From NCBI RefSeq assembly GCF_000430845.1, contig NZ_AUMU01000020.1, forward strand, positions 1 to 57,783: 57,783 nucleotides of DNA, written 5' to 3'. Of this stretch, positions 1 to 8,340 are shown piece after piece. The notes under the pieces were generated by a model, which was not told where the DNA came from, did not search any database, and was given only the letters and a program-made list of their open reading frames with translations. Both the position numbers and the translations under genes were made by a program. Every line of letters begins with the position of its first letter. Within the stretch, counting starts at the first letter, position 1. Origin of the DNA: Chryseobacterium gregarium DSM 19109 (lineage in GTDB: Bacteria; Bacteroidota; Bacteroidia; Flavobacteriales; Weeksellaceae).

Positions 1-76
1 GGCTCCTCCTGCTGGGCTCGAACCAGCGACCCTCTGATTAACAGTCAGATGCTCTAACCAACTGAGCTAAGGAGGA
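1..76 (-). tRNA. tRNA-Asn (anticodon GTT)
   Basis: Read on the minus strand this folds as a complete cloverleaf. The acceptor stem TCCTCCT pairs with AGGAGGA, followed by discriminator G and CC. The D-arm begins AGCTCAG, and the anticodon stem TCTGA/TCAGA carries loop CTGTTAA, giving anticodon GTT (asparagine). The T-arm contains GGTTCGAGCCC. The final A of CCA would lie just outside the window, so the gene is complete except for that base. A good promoter lies just upstream. Confidence 0.97.
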
Positions 77-100
77 ATGTCCTTCGTTTTTTAAGTGGTG

Positions 101-131
101 CAAATATAGGACGGATATTTAAGCCACGCAA
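101..131 (-). promoter_or_regulatory. Probable promoter of tRNA-Asn
   Basis: On the minus strand there is TTG (129-131), a 20-base spacer, then TATATTTG (101-108). This matches the Bacteroidota housekeeping consensus TTG-N17-23-TAnnTTTG. The implied transcription start lies a few bases below 101, about 18 bases before the mature tRNA 5' end. Consensus and spacing are seen in the sequence; activity is inferred. Confidence 0.7.
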
Positions 132-157
132 ATTTTTTACAGATAATTTTAAATTTT

Positions 158-1507
158 TTAAAATTTATCGGTAATTATCTTAAAAATATCGTTTCCGAAA
201 ATCAGTAACATCAATCCTAACAGGAAGATAACCCCGATCATTTGGGCATTTTCCAGTACTTTCTGAGGAACCGGTTTTCCGACAATCATTTCATACAAAG
301 TAAAAATAACATGTCCGCCATCTAATCCCGGGATCGGAATTAAATTTAAAAAGGCAAGCCATACGGAGAACATCGCGGTGAAACTCCAGAAGGCAGCCCA
401 ATTAATGGAAACATCACCGTTTGCATCTCTGTCAACCGGCATGTTTTTCACAATGGCAATCGGTCCGCCGACATTCTTATACCCCTGGATCTTCGAGTTG
501 AACATGATTTTAAACTGCTTTACCTGCATGGTTAAAGCTTCGATAGTCCTCACGAAACCTCTCGGGATGGCTTCTCCGAAAGAATATTTTTTATCGGTAA
601 TAACGCCGGCAATACTTTTCTGGTCAACAGCCACACCTAATTTTCCGTTTTTATCTACAGGTGTAGCAACGGTCTCAGGTTTTCCGTTTCTTAATACATC
701 AATCTGTACCGTTTTTCCTTTGTTTTCATTTAAAACAACTCCTACTTCATCAAAGAACAGGGTCTGTTTTCCGTTGACCGCAACTACCTTGTCGCCTTTT
801 AACAGTCCGGAAGATTTTGCAGTTGGCGTAACCAAAGAATCAATAGTCATCGGAAACCTTGGGGTAATATACATTTTTGCCTCTTTTTGCTTCAGAACAT
901 CTGCGACCCCGTCTTTCTCGATTGGGAAAGTTACTTCCTTTCCGTTTCTGAGTACGGTTACATAATCACCCAGCAAAATGTTAATGGATGCATTTTCCAG
1001 TCGTTCAGCCGGCTTTCCGTCGATGCTGATGATTTTGTCTCCGCTCTGGAATCCCATTTTTCTGCCGGCATCCGTTACTCCGATACCATTATTGAATTTG
1101 GTAAGGTCAGTATACATTTCCCCGTTAAAAAAAGAAAGAGAACTGTAAATTACCCAGGCAAGAAAGAAGTTGACTGTCACGCCTCCCAACATGATGATCA
1201 GCCTTTGCCAGGCCGGTTTAGCTCTGAACTCCCATGGCTGGGCGGGTTGCTTCAGTTGTTCGGTGTCCATGCTTTCATCCACCATTCCGGCGATTTTTAC
1301 ATACCCTCCGAAAGGAAGCCAACCGATGCCGTATTCGGTCTCACCGATTTTTTTCTTAGCCAGAGAAAACCAGGGATCAAAGAAAAGATAGAATTTTTCA
1401 ACTTTCGTCTTAAAGTATTTTGCCGGTAAGAAATGCCCCAGTTCATGAAGAATTACTAAGATAGAAATGCTCAATATAAATTGAAACAGTTTGATTGCTA
1501 TTTCCAT
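158..1507 (-). CDS. rseP: RIP metalloprotease RseP (site-2 protease)
   Basis: Inner-membrane zinc protease of 449 residues that cuts transmembrane substrates such as anti-sigma factors and spent signal peptides. The first helix carries HELGH at residues 21-25 (HExxH zinc site). The C-terminal membrane part has NLIPIPGLDGG, the LDG motif supplying the third zinc ligand. The middle of the protein has two PDZ-like stretches, each ending near a GDK...I.GK pattern (residues ~150-170 and ~235-255). Length is normal for the family. It lies downstream of tRNA-Asn DNA on the same strand but has its own promoter. The exact substrate in this organism cannot be told from the window. Confidence 0.96.
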   Translation of the reverse strand: MEIAIKLFQFILSISILVILHELGHFLPAKYFKTKVEKFYLFFDPWFSLAKKKIGETEYGIGWLPFGGYVKIAGMVDESMDTEQLKQPAQPWEFRAKPAWQRLIIMLGGVTVNFFLAWVIYSSLSFFNGEMYTDLTKFNNGIGVTDAGRKMGFQSGDKIISIDGKPAERLENASINILLGDYVTVLRNGKEVTFPIEKDGVADVLKQKEAKMYITPRFPMTIDSLVTPTAKSSGLLKGDKVVAVNGKQTLFFDEVGVVLNENKGKTVQIDVLRNGKPETVATPVDKNGKLGVAVDQKSIAGVITDKKYSFGEAIPRGFVRTIEALTMQVKQFKIMFNSKIQGYKNVGGPIAIVKNMPVDRDANGDVSINWAAFWSFTAMFSVWLAFLNLIPIPGLDGGHVIFTLYEMIVGKPVPQKVLENAQMIGVIFLLGLMLLIFGNDIFKIITDKF

Positions 1508-1530
1508 TAATGCTTTTTAGGTTTAATTTG

Positions 1531-1560
1531 CAAAGGTAACAATTATCAAAAGGATGCCAA
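1531..1560 (-). promoter_or_regulatory. Probable promoter of rseP
   Basis: On the minus strand TTG (1558-1560) is followed by a 19-base spacer and TACCTTTG (1531-1538), a full match to the Bacteroidota consensus. The start codon of rseP lies about 24 bases further on. Activity is inferred from the match. Confidence 0.65.
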
Positions 1561-1589
1561 ATAAAAAGCTTCCCGTTTCAGGAAGCTTT
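1560..1589 (-). terminator. Rho-independent terminator of the small outer-membrane-like gene
   Basis: AAAGCTTCC (1565-1573) pairs with GGAAGCTTT (1581-1589) around a 7-base loop. On the minus strand the stem is followed by TTATTT, as expected for a terminator of the gene ending at 1611. It also separates that gene from the rseP promoter. Confidence 0.75.
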
Positions 1590-1610
1590 GTCATATAATA
1601 TGATGAGGTC

Positions 1611-2051
1611 TTATAAATTAATGGAAACGCCGAGACTGCCATTGTTGCCGACTTCTGCAAAAACCCCGATTCTGTCAGTAAAAAAGTATCGTGCCCCGAT
1701 ATGAGCCCCAAGCCCGAAATCACTTCCTACAACGCCCACATCAATACCCGGATAGATATCCAGTTTTTCAGGCAACTGCAGCGCCTCTTTCAGATGGAAA
1801 TTCAGTCTTCCAAAAACAAAAACCCGGTTATCATTGTTATTATCTTTATAATTGTCAAAATAGGCATTCAGTCCGCCACCCACAGAGATCAGATTATTCA
1901 GGCCATAGTCATAGGTACCCGTAATTCCCGTTCCGTAACCCCATGTGCTTACTCCCGCATTGATTTTCTGATCCCCTTTTCCTGTCCATGCCTGTGCATC
2001 TGCGGCTGTGCCTGCAAAGACCAGCATCAGGATAAAAACCACTTTCTTCAT
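1611..2051 (-). CDS. Small secreted outer-membrane beta-barrel-like protein
   Basis: 146 residues. A signal peptide is clear: MKKVVF, a hydrophobic core and a likely cut after A-D-A-Q around residue 20. The mature part is glycine- and aromatic-rich with alternating short strands and ends in GVSINL, a typical last strand of a barrel. It resembles the small Bacteroidota barrel family that I recall as DUF6646; the name is from memory. It is a single gene with its own terminator. Role unknown; an outer-membrane location is inferred from composition and the end of the protein. Confidence 0.75.
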   Translation of the reverse strand: MKKVVFILMLVFAGTAADAQAWTGKGDQKINAGVSTWGYGTGITGTYDYGLNNLISVGGGLNAYFDNYKDNNNDNRVFVFGRLNFHLKEALQLPEKLDIYPGIDVGVVGSDFGLGAHIGARYFFTDRIGVFAEVGNNGSLGVSINL

Positions 2052-2150
2052 AAATTATACTTTTCAGATTGTATTGAGATAATATTTGCAGCAAAAATAA
2101 AACCGTACTCATGTAAAAAGCGTATTTTTAAGGAAGTTTTTAATATAATT

Positions 2151-2915
2151 ATGAAGATCACAGGTCTGAATTCGGATATTATCTGGAAAGATAAAACCGC
2201 TAACTTTCAACTCATAGAAAAAGAACTGCAGAATGAAGAAGCGGATGTTTTTCTTCTGCCGGAAATGTTTTCGACAGGCTTTTGTATGGATGCTTCTGAA
2301 GTATCCGACAGAGACCAGGAATCCCTTGCGTTTTTAAAGAAGATGTCCCAGGAAAAGAATGCTGCTTTCTGTGGAAGTGCGCCGGTAGAAGAAAAAGGGA
2401 AGTTTTACAACAGAATGTATTTTGTGCAGCCGGATTCCCGTGTTGATTCTTATGACAAGCGTCATTTATTTTCTTTTTCAGGAGAAGATAAAGTATATTC
2501 CAGAGGAAAAGAACGGGTAATTGTCAATTATAAAGGCTTCAGGTTTTTATTGCAGGTATGCTATGATCTGCGCTTTCCTGTTTTTGCGAGAAACAATGAT
2601 GATTACGACATTATTCTGTATGTGGCCAACTGGCCGGAAAAAAGAGTGGAAGCCTGGGAGCATTTGCTGAAAGCCAGAGCGATTGAAAACCTGTCGTATG
2701 TTTTCGGTTTAAACAGGATCGGGACTGATGGAAATGATCTTTTCTATCGGGAAAGTTCGCACTGTTTCTTTGCAGACGGAAAAGAAATTTCTGAAAAAAG
2801 CGGAAATATCATTACCACGGAATTAAATAGCGAAGAATTAAGAGATTTTAGAAGCCACTTCCAGTTTCTGAATGACCGTGATGATTTTGAAATTTTAGGT
2901 TTAAATCAAGTTTAA
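2151..2915 (+). CDS. Omega-amidase, nitrilase superfamily (YafV-like)
   Basis: 254 residues. The nitrilase catalytic triad is visible: Glu38 in LLPEMF, Lys103 in YDKRHLFS and Cys137 in QVCYDLRFP. These surroundings are those of omega-amidase (Nit2/YafV type), which hydrolyses alpha-ketoglutaramate and alpha-ketosuccinamate, repair products of glutamine and asparagine transaminases. The open frame extends far upstream, but the ATG at 2151 gives the usual family N-terminus (MKITGLNSDIIW), so it is chosen as the start. Cytoplasmic. It is convergent with the thioredoxin gene, with a palindromic element between them. Confidence 0.92.
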   Translation: MKITGLNSDIIWKDKTANFQLIEKELQNEEADVFLLPEMFSTGFCMDASEVSDRDQESLAFLKKMSQEKNAAFCGSAPVEEKGKFYNRMYFVQPDSRVDSYDKRHLFSFSGEDKVYSRGKERVIVNYKGFRFLLQVCYDLRFPVFARNNDDYDIILYVANWPEKRVEAWEHLLKARAIENLSYVFGLNRIGTDGNDLFYRESSHCFFADGKEISEKSGNIITTELNSEELRDFRSHFQFLNDRDDFEILGLNQV

Positions 2916-2935
2916 AATTAAATTTCCCACAGATG

Positions 2936-2984
2936 ACGCAGATTTTCACAGATAATTGAGAATAAAATTTGTGAAAATCTACGT
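2936..2984. repeat. Palindromic intergenic element
   Basis: The arms ACGcAGATTTTCACA (2936-2950) and TGTGAAAATCTaCGT (2970-2984) form a 15-base stem with one mismatch around a 19-base loop. The outer flank CCACAGATGACGCAGAT resembles dispersed CACAGAT/ATCTGTG palindromes I associate with Bacteroidota genomes. It lies between two convergent genes and could end transcription from both sides. The pairing is seen directly; the dispersed nature is inferred. Confidence 0.6.
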
Positions 2985-3012
2985 GAATAAACTTATATTC
3001 TTTTAACTAAAC

Positions 3013-3312
3013 CTAAATATATTGTTCTAAAAGTTGCGTCAATCGATTTACATCATGCACGCCACTTTCTTTATATAACAATTCTCCTTTTTTGAACACG
3101 GCTAAGGTTGGTACTCCGCGAACTCCGTACTGAGAAGCTATAGCAGGATATTGGTCAACATCCACTTTGATGATTCTTGCACTTTCGCCCACGTTTTCCT
3201 TTACGGTATTGAGAACCGAAGACTGTACTTTACAAGGCTGGCACCAGGTAGCAAAGAAATCTATTAAGACAGGTCTTTCTGAATTGATAATTTCCTGAAA
3301 TTTTTGTGACAT
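3013..3312 (-). CDS. Thioredoxin
   Basis: 99-residue single-domain thioredoxin with the active site WCQPC (Cys24, Cys27) and the cis-proline region GVPTLAVF. No signal peptide, so cytoplasmic. The usual WCGPC is replaced by WCQPC, which may tune redox potential. It is followed on the same strand by nothing close, and preceded (68 bases) by the persulfide dioxygenase-rhodanese gene, so the two may be cotranscribed. Thioredoxin could then regenerate thiol acceptors in sulfur transfer; that link is inferred from adjacency. The genome probably has another general thioredoxin, so I give no symbol. Confidence 0.93.
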   Translation of the reverse strand: MSQKFQEIINSERPVLIDFFATWCQPCKVQSSVLNTVKENVGESARIIKVDVDQYPAIASQYGVRGVPTLAVFKKGELLYKESGVHDVNRLTQLLEQYI

Positions 3313-3380
3313 AGTTTGGTTTTTATTTAGAATTTTAATAGAGGATTGTCATAAGCACATCCTTTCTTATTCATCGTTTA

Positions 3381-4790
3381 TTATAATACTTTTGACTGGC
3401 AGACAAAATCTGAAGTCGGGAACTTTTCTGCTTTTTTAATTCCGCCGAAACCGCCTTCAATTTCAGTAAAGTTTCTGATTCCGTGTGAATTAAGGATGCT
3501 GGCGGCAATCATGCTCCTGTAGCCTCCTGCACAGTGTAAAAAGAAATGCTCGGAATCGTCAATGGTCTTCACCCATTCACTGATCATATCCAAAGGCTTG
3601 TTGTAAGCATTGTCAATATGCTCCGCAGAATATTCCGATATTTTACGGACGTCAATAACTTTTGAATGTTCGGTAAACCGTTCTGCAAATTCTGTGGGAG
3701 AAATTCTTTTCACTTCATCCGTTTCTTTCCCGCTGTTTTTCCAGGCTGCAAAGCCGCCTTTCAGGTATCCCACTACATTATCGAAGCCTACACGGCTCAG
3801 TCTTGTAATGGTCTCTTCTTCCGTTCCTTCATCAGTAACCAGTAGTAAAGGGTGCCGTACATCAACAATTAATGTTCCCACCCAAGGGGCAAAATCCCCC
3901 TTCAACCCGATATTTATAGAATTAGGGATAAATCCTTTGCAGAATTCAGCCGCATTTCTTGTATCTAAAACCAACGCTCCGGTTTCTTCTGCGTATGCTT
4001 CAAAATCATCAGCCGCAATTTCTGTCAGGCCTTTATCCATCACAGCGTCGAGACTTTCATAACCGCTTTTATTCATGGCGACATTCATTCCGAAATATTT
4101 GGGTGGCGCGGTAAGCCCGTCCAGAACCTCTTTGACAAAAGACTCTTTATCCGGCTGATTCAGAGCATAATTCGTTCTTTTCTGATTGCCTAAAATATCA
4201 ACGGTTTCTTTCTGCATGTTTTTCCCGCAGGCCGAACCTGCACCGTGGGCAGGGTATACCGTAATGCTGTCGTCCAGAGGCATAATTTTCGTATGGAGGC
4301 TGTCATATAAGATTCCGGCAAGATCTTCCTGCGTAAGATTGGTGGCTTTCTGGGCAAGATCAGGTCTGCCCACATCACCCAGAAACAAGGTGTCACCGGT
4401 AAAAATTGCGGTTTCAACACCGGACTCATCCATCAGAAGATACGTGGTGCTTTCCATGGTATGGCCGGGCGTATGAAGTACTTTTATTTTGATATTCCCG
4501 ATTTCAAAAATCTGGCTGTCTTCTGCAATAATAGCTTCAAATTCAGGCTGTGCCGTAGGTCCGTACACGATAGGAGCCCCTGTTTTCCTGCTGAGGTCAA
4601 GATGTCCCGAGACAAAATCTGCATGGAAATGGGTTTCAAAAATATATTTTAAAGCGACATTATCTTTTTCCAGACGATCCAGATAGGGTTTTATTTCTCT
4701 TAGAGGATCAATGATCACAGCTTCATTTTCAGATACGATATAGTATGCACCTTGAGCCAGACATCCGGTATATATTTGTTCGACTTTCAT
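3381..4790 (-). CDS. MBL-fold persulfide dioxygenase fused to two rhodanese domains
   Basis: 469 residues from the ATG at 4790; an in-frame ATG 12 codons upstream gives an N-terminus unlike the family. Residues 1-240 are an ETHE1-like metallo-beta-lactamase domain with THFHADFVSGH (His54, His56, Asp58, His63), a later HTPGH and TGDTLF. Two rhodanese domains follow. The one at ~265-355 has VTDEG where the active-site Cys loop should be, so it is probably inactive. The one at ~365-460 keeps the Cys loop (Cys420 in HCAGGYRS). The architecture matches CstB-type enzymes that oxidise low-molecular-weight persulfides and transfer sulfane sulfur. Cytoplasmic; neighbour of a thioredoxin gene. Confidence 0.9.
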   Translation of the reverse strand: MKVEQIYTGCLAQGAYYIVSENEAVIIDPLREIKPYLDRLEKDNVALKYIFETHFHADFVSGHLDLSRKTGAPIVYGPTAQPEFEAIIAEDSQIFEIGNIKIKVLHTPGHTMESTTYLLMDESGVETAIFTGDTLFLGDVGRPDLAQKATNLTQEDLAGILYDSLHTKIMPLDDSITVYPAHGAGSACGKNMQKETVDILGNQKRTNYALNQPDKESFVKEVLDGLTAPPKYFGMNVAMNKSGYESLDAVMDKGLTEIAADDFEAYAEETGALVLDTRNAAEFCKGFIPNSINIGLKGDFAPWVGTLIVDVRHPLLLVTDEGTEEETITRLSRVGFDNVVGYLKGGFAAWKNSGKETDEVKRISPTEFAERFTEHSKVIDVRKISEYSAEHIDNAYNKPLDMISEWVKTIDDSEHFFLHCAGGYRSMIAASILNSHGIRNFTEIEGGFGGIKKAEKFPTSDFVCQSKVL

Positions 4791-5044
4791 TATATAGTGT
4801 AACGGTTTAATGTTATTGATGTACAAAAATCGTGTTTTATTTTTTAAATTATATTAAAATTAAGAAATCTATATTGATAGAATACATCTATAAAGTATTA
4901 TTTATTCTAGTAACCTCCGATATTTCAAAATTTTAGTCCCTAGATAAGCTTATTATTGAATGCTGATCCCTGAAATTAATCATCATTGGATTTCTTTGAG
5001 AAATCTACTGGAAAAATTTATATTTATAAGTTAAAAAAGAAAAA

Positions 5045-6571
5045 ATGGCAGATAAAACACAATTTATTGAAGAGCTCAACACAAAATATACTCCGAAAGA
5101 AGAATGTATTATATTAGGAAAAGCAATGCTGGATGGAGAAGTCATTACCGAGGTCAATGTTTCGGTTCCGTTAAAGACCATTAACCGCCACGGGCTTGTT
5201 GCAGGGGCAACGGGAACTGGGAAAACCAAAACCCTACAGGTTTTTGCGGAACAGCTTTCCCATCAGGGCATCCCTTCTCTGGTACTGGATATTAAGGGTG
5301 ATCTCTCAGGGATTGCAGAAGCAGGAACTGAGAATCCTGCCATTAAAGAACGGTATGCAAAAACGCAGCTTCCTTATACCCCACAGCCGTTTCCGGTAGA
5401 ATTAATGACAATTTCCGGGGCAAGAGGCGTAAAACTGAGAGCTACGGTTACGGAATTCGGCCCGGTTTTATTGAGTAAAATTTTACAGCTGAATCAAACG
5501 CAGCAGAGCATTATGTCCATTGTTTTTAAATATTGTGATGATAAGGGGCTGCCTTTGATTGATATGAACGACCTGAAAAAGGTTTTGCAGTATGTCACGG
5601 AAAATCCACAGGGAAAAGTGGAGCTTTCGTCAGACTACGGTTCTATTTCCTCATCTTCTTTAGGCGCGATTCTAAGATCGATTGTTGCTTTGGAGCAGCA
5701 GGGTGCTTCGGGCTTCTTCGGTGAATTAAGCTTTGATGTTCATGACCTGCTTCAGACCAGGGACGGAAAAGGGGTAGTCAATATTTTGCGGGTAGCGGAT
5801 ATTCAGAGCAAGCCGCAGCTGTTTTCTACCTTCATGCTTTCTCTTTTTGCGGAAATTTATATGACTTTTCCTGAAGAAGGAGATAGCGGAAAGCCCAAAC
5901 TGGTTCTGTTCATTGATGAAGCCCATCTTATTTTTGATGAATCTTCCAAAGCGCTGGTTTCCCAGATCGAAACCATGGTAAAGCTGATCCGCTCCAAAGG
6001 GGTCGGGATTTATTTTATTACCCAGATTCCCGGGGATGTTCCGGAAGCAGTGCTTTCCCAGTTAGGATTAAAGATCCAGCATGCCCTCAGAGGGTTTACG
6101 GCAAAAGACAAAAAAGAAATCTCTAAAGCAGTGGAAAATTATCCTGAAACGGAATTTTATAATGCTTCAACATTAATTCAGAACCTGGGGATCGGCGAAG
6201 CCTTTATTACGGCTCTGGATGAAAAGGGAATCCCGACACCGCTGGTTCATACCTACCTGATTTCACCCGAATCCAGAATGGATGTTCTGAATGATGCGGA
6301 AATAAATGAACTGACAGGCAGGTCAGCCCTTGTTGCCAAATATGAAAAACCGGAGGATAATGAATCGGCTTATGAGATTCTTGTTAAAAGAATGGAAACG
6401 GCAGCACAGAAACCCGCTCCGGGCCAGAAAACAAAGCCTGTGAAAGAAGAGCCCGGAATGTTTGAACAGATTCTGCAGAGTAAAGCAGGAAGGACTTTTA
6501 CCGGTACCTTAATACGTGAAGGTGCCAAAGCTATTTTCGGAATGCAGGGATTGGGAGGAAGAAGGAGATAA
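5045..6571 (+). CDS. HerA-like ATPase of the DUF853 (YjgR) family
   Basis: 508 residues. A Walker A motif GATGTGKT lies at residues 54-61 after the family's RHGLVAGA lead-in. IKGDLSG follows, and Walker B is LVLFIDEAHLIF near residue 295. The helicase-like core is typical of HerA/VirB4-type hexameric ATPases. The C-terminal end is basic and glycine-rich (GGRRR). The family is widespread in bacteria with no firm function; a DNA- or protein-translocating motor is inferred. It stands alone, with a 254-base AT-rich gap before it and 221 bases after it, and no nearby NurA-type nuclease that would suggest DNA end resection. Confidence 0.9.
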   Translation: MADKTQFIEELNTKYTPKEECIILGKAMLDGEVITEVNVSVPLKTINRHGLVAGATGTGKTKTLQVFAEQLSHQGIPSLVLDIKGDLSGIAEAGTENPAIKERYAKTQLPYTPQPFPVELMTISGARGVKLRATVTEFGPVLLSKILQLNQTQQSIMSIVFKYCDDKGLPLIDMNDLKKVLQYVTENPQGKVELSSDYGSISSSSLGAILRSIVALEQQGASGFFGELSFDVHDLLQTRDGKGVVNILRVADIQSKPQLFSTFMLSLFAEIYMTFPEEGDSGKPKLVLFIDEAHLIFDESSKALVSQIETMVKLIRSKGVGIYFITQIPGDVPEAVLSQLGLKIQHALRGFTAKDKKEISKAVENYPETEFYNASTLIQNLGIGEAFITALDEKGIPTPLVHTYLISPESRMDVLNDAEINELTGRSALVAKYEKPEDNESAYEILVKRMETAAQKPAPGQKTKPVKEEPGMFEQILQSKAGRTFTGTLIREGAKAIFGMQGLGGRRR

Positions 6572-6792
6572 TTGTAGAATTTTTGTTATTTTAGCAGGAT
6601 GCCTTCAGCAGATCCGGAATGATTTTGCGGGCGGCATTTGCTTTTTGCTGTTTCTTTAAGGTTCAGTAGGATCCTCAATCATCAGGGCGGCATCATATAT
6701 GGCATAAGTTGTGTTATTAATCTATCGTTAATCAGGCTTTAGTTTGATAACAACAGTATGAAATTAATCAAGAGAAATTTGTATAGATTTAA

Positions 6793-8016
6793 ATGTATTC
6801 AATTATCGATATAGAAAGCAATGGTGCAGGTTACAGGAAAGAATGCATTATAGATATTGCTATTTACAGGTATGACGGGCAGAAAATTGTAGACCAGTTT
6901 ATTTCCTTAGTCAATCCTGAAAGTGACATTACGCCTTTCGTACAGAAGCTGACCAATATTACCCCGAAAATGGTCAAGGCCGCTCCTAAATTTCATGAAA
7001 TAGCCAAAAGGGTGATTGAAATTACAGCCAATACAACATTGGTCGGGCACAATATTGATTTTGATTACAGAATGCTGCGCCAGTCTTTTCAGAGGTTAGG
7101 CTATGATTATAAGATCAACACATTAGATACCATTCCGTTAGCGAAGAAGCTGATTCCGGATGAGGTAAGCTATTCCCTTGGAAAACTCGTAAGATCCCTC
7201 GGGATTCCTCTTACCAACCATCACCGGGCGGATGGTGATGCAAGAGCAACTCTGGAGCTTTTTAAACTGCTGGTTTTAAAAGATACCGGGAACGAGATTA
7301 TCCAGGAGCATCATGAGGAATCCAATGCCAAGACTTATATCAACAAGATCAAAGTGCTCACACAGGATCTTCCTAACGAAAAAGGTTTTGTTTATTTTCA
7401 GGACGAATCGGGGAAAATTATTTTCTCGGATCATGTTCAGGATATCAATAAATTTTCAAAAAAAGTCTTTAATTCCAAGTCCAAAAGATGGGAACCCGTT
7501 CAGAAAGACGTGGAACAGATCAATTATGATCTTACCGGAACGGATATTATCGCCAAGCTGATTTTAAATTCAAAAGGAATCAGGAGGAGGGAAATTCTTC
7601 CGTTCGGGCTTTATCACCGAAATGGCAGGTACATCGTAGAAAAAAACAAACTGAATAAAGACGAAAAGCCGATCCTCAAATTCAAATCTTTTACCCAAGG
7701 TTCAAAAGCCGTCCACTTTATCGATAAATTGGAAGAATATAATAATGTTGAAGCTTTTAAAAATAAAATTAATTTCAGGAGAAAGAATGAACTCTGGCTG
7801 GGACCGGGAAGAAAACTGGGTGAAAAATTATTTTTAATCATCGAAAACGGTAAAGTGGCTTCTTACGGATTTTATGAACTCTTTACCCAGATCCAGACCT
7901 TAAGCAAACTTTCTAAGCTGAAAATCGATCTGTTGTTTCAGTCGTCAGATCTTAGTAATGAACTGCAGCTTGCCCTGATCCGGGGTGATTTTGAAACGCT
8001 TCCGCTGCCTAAATAA
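6793..8016 (+). CDS. DnaQ-like (DEDDh) 3'-5' exonuclease with degenerate GIY-YIG-like C-terminal part
   Basis: 407 residues. Residues 1-165 are a DEDDh exonuclease fold: DIESNG (Asp6, Glu8), GHNIDFDY (Asp89) and HHRADGDA (His144, Asp149). The region from ~190 starts LPNEKGFVYFQDESGKIIF, which aligns by eye with the UvrC/Cho GIY-YIG opening (LP..PGVYYF...G..IYVGKA). The YVGK residues are replaced by FSDH and no catalytic arginine follows, so this half is probably not a nuclease. Related proteins are annotated as DNA polymerase III epsilon-like. It has no polymerase partner nearby; a role in DNA repair or RNA processing is possible. Confidence 0.88.
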   Translation: MYSIIDIESNGAGYRKECIIDIAIYRYDGQKIVDQFISLVNPESDITPFVQKLTNITPKMVKAAPKFHEIAKRVIEITANTTLVGHNIDFDYRMLRQSFQRLGYDYKINTLDTIPLAKKLIPDEVSYSLGKLVRSLGIPLTNHHRADGDARATLELFKLLVLKDTGNEIIQEHHEESNAKTYINKIKVLTQDLPNEKGFVYFQDESGKIIFSDHVQDINKFSKKVFNSKSKRWEPVQKDVEQINYDLTGTDIIAKLILNSKGIRRREILPFGLYHRNGRYIVEKNKLNKDEKPILKFKSFTQGSKAVHFIDKLEEYNNVEAFKNKINFRRKNELWLGPGRKLGEKLFLIIENGKVASYGFYELFTQIQTLSKLSKLKIDLLFQSSDLSNELQLALIRGDFETLPLPK

Positions 8017-8340
8017 ACTGATTCTCATAAACCTGTGTCAATACATAGAAGGAATTAATAAATTGTCTTCAGGAATTTGTTGTTTGTAGTCTCACAATAA
8101 AATATCTTGATTTAATCATCATAATTAACTGTTATTTCCTCATAATTATGCCTTGACAGCTAGTCGGCCATTTGAGATATTGTTAAAATAAAAAACTATT
8201 TATGGAATTTTATAAGTTTTTTATTCTTCAGAAAGGTAAATTTTAAGTATAATGTTCTACGTAATTGATTTTAAAATATAAACCATTTGTTATTACCTTT
8301 GTATTTTATTAATCAGAAAAGAAGTTTAACCTTATTACTT
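8017..8340. other. AT-rich intergenic region before lysA
   Basis: 324 bases with no convincing open frame. Near 8190-8225 a weak AT-only inverted repeat (AAAACT...AGTTTT) could end transcription of the exonuclease gene. The right end carries a candidate promoter for lysA. I see no riboswitch-like structure; a lysine riboswitch would be longer and GC-richer. Confidence 0.5.
8294..8301 (+). promoter_or_regulatory. Candidate -7 element for lysA
   Basis: TACCTTTG matches TAnnTTTG and lies 39 bases before the lysA ATG. The nearest upstream TTG (8265-8267) is 26 bases away, longer than usual, so the match is only partial. Confidence 0.45.

Noticed and set aside
1..157. tRNA-Asn as an attachment site of an integrated element
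   Set aside because: No integrase or repeated tRNA 3' end is visible in the window; the neighbour is the housekeeping gene rseP.
887..1429. 180-residue plus-strand frame opposite rseP
   Set aside because: Antisense shadow of rseP; composition is not protein-like and no promoter or family match is visible.
1701..2150. N-terminal extension of the omega-amidase frame by 150 residues
   Set aside because: It overlaps the minus-strand barrel-like gene, has no family resemblance, and the ATG at 2151 gives the correct nitrilase start.
8017..8340. Lysine riboswitch before lysA
   Set aside because: The gap is AT-rich without the long GC-containing helices of the L-box, and a simple promoter explains the region.
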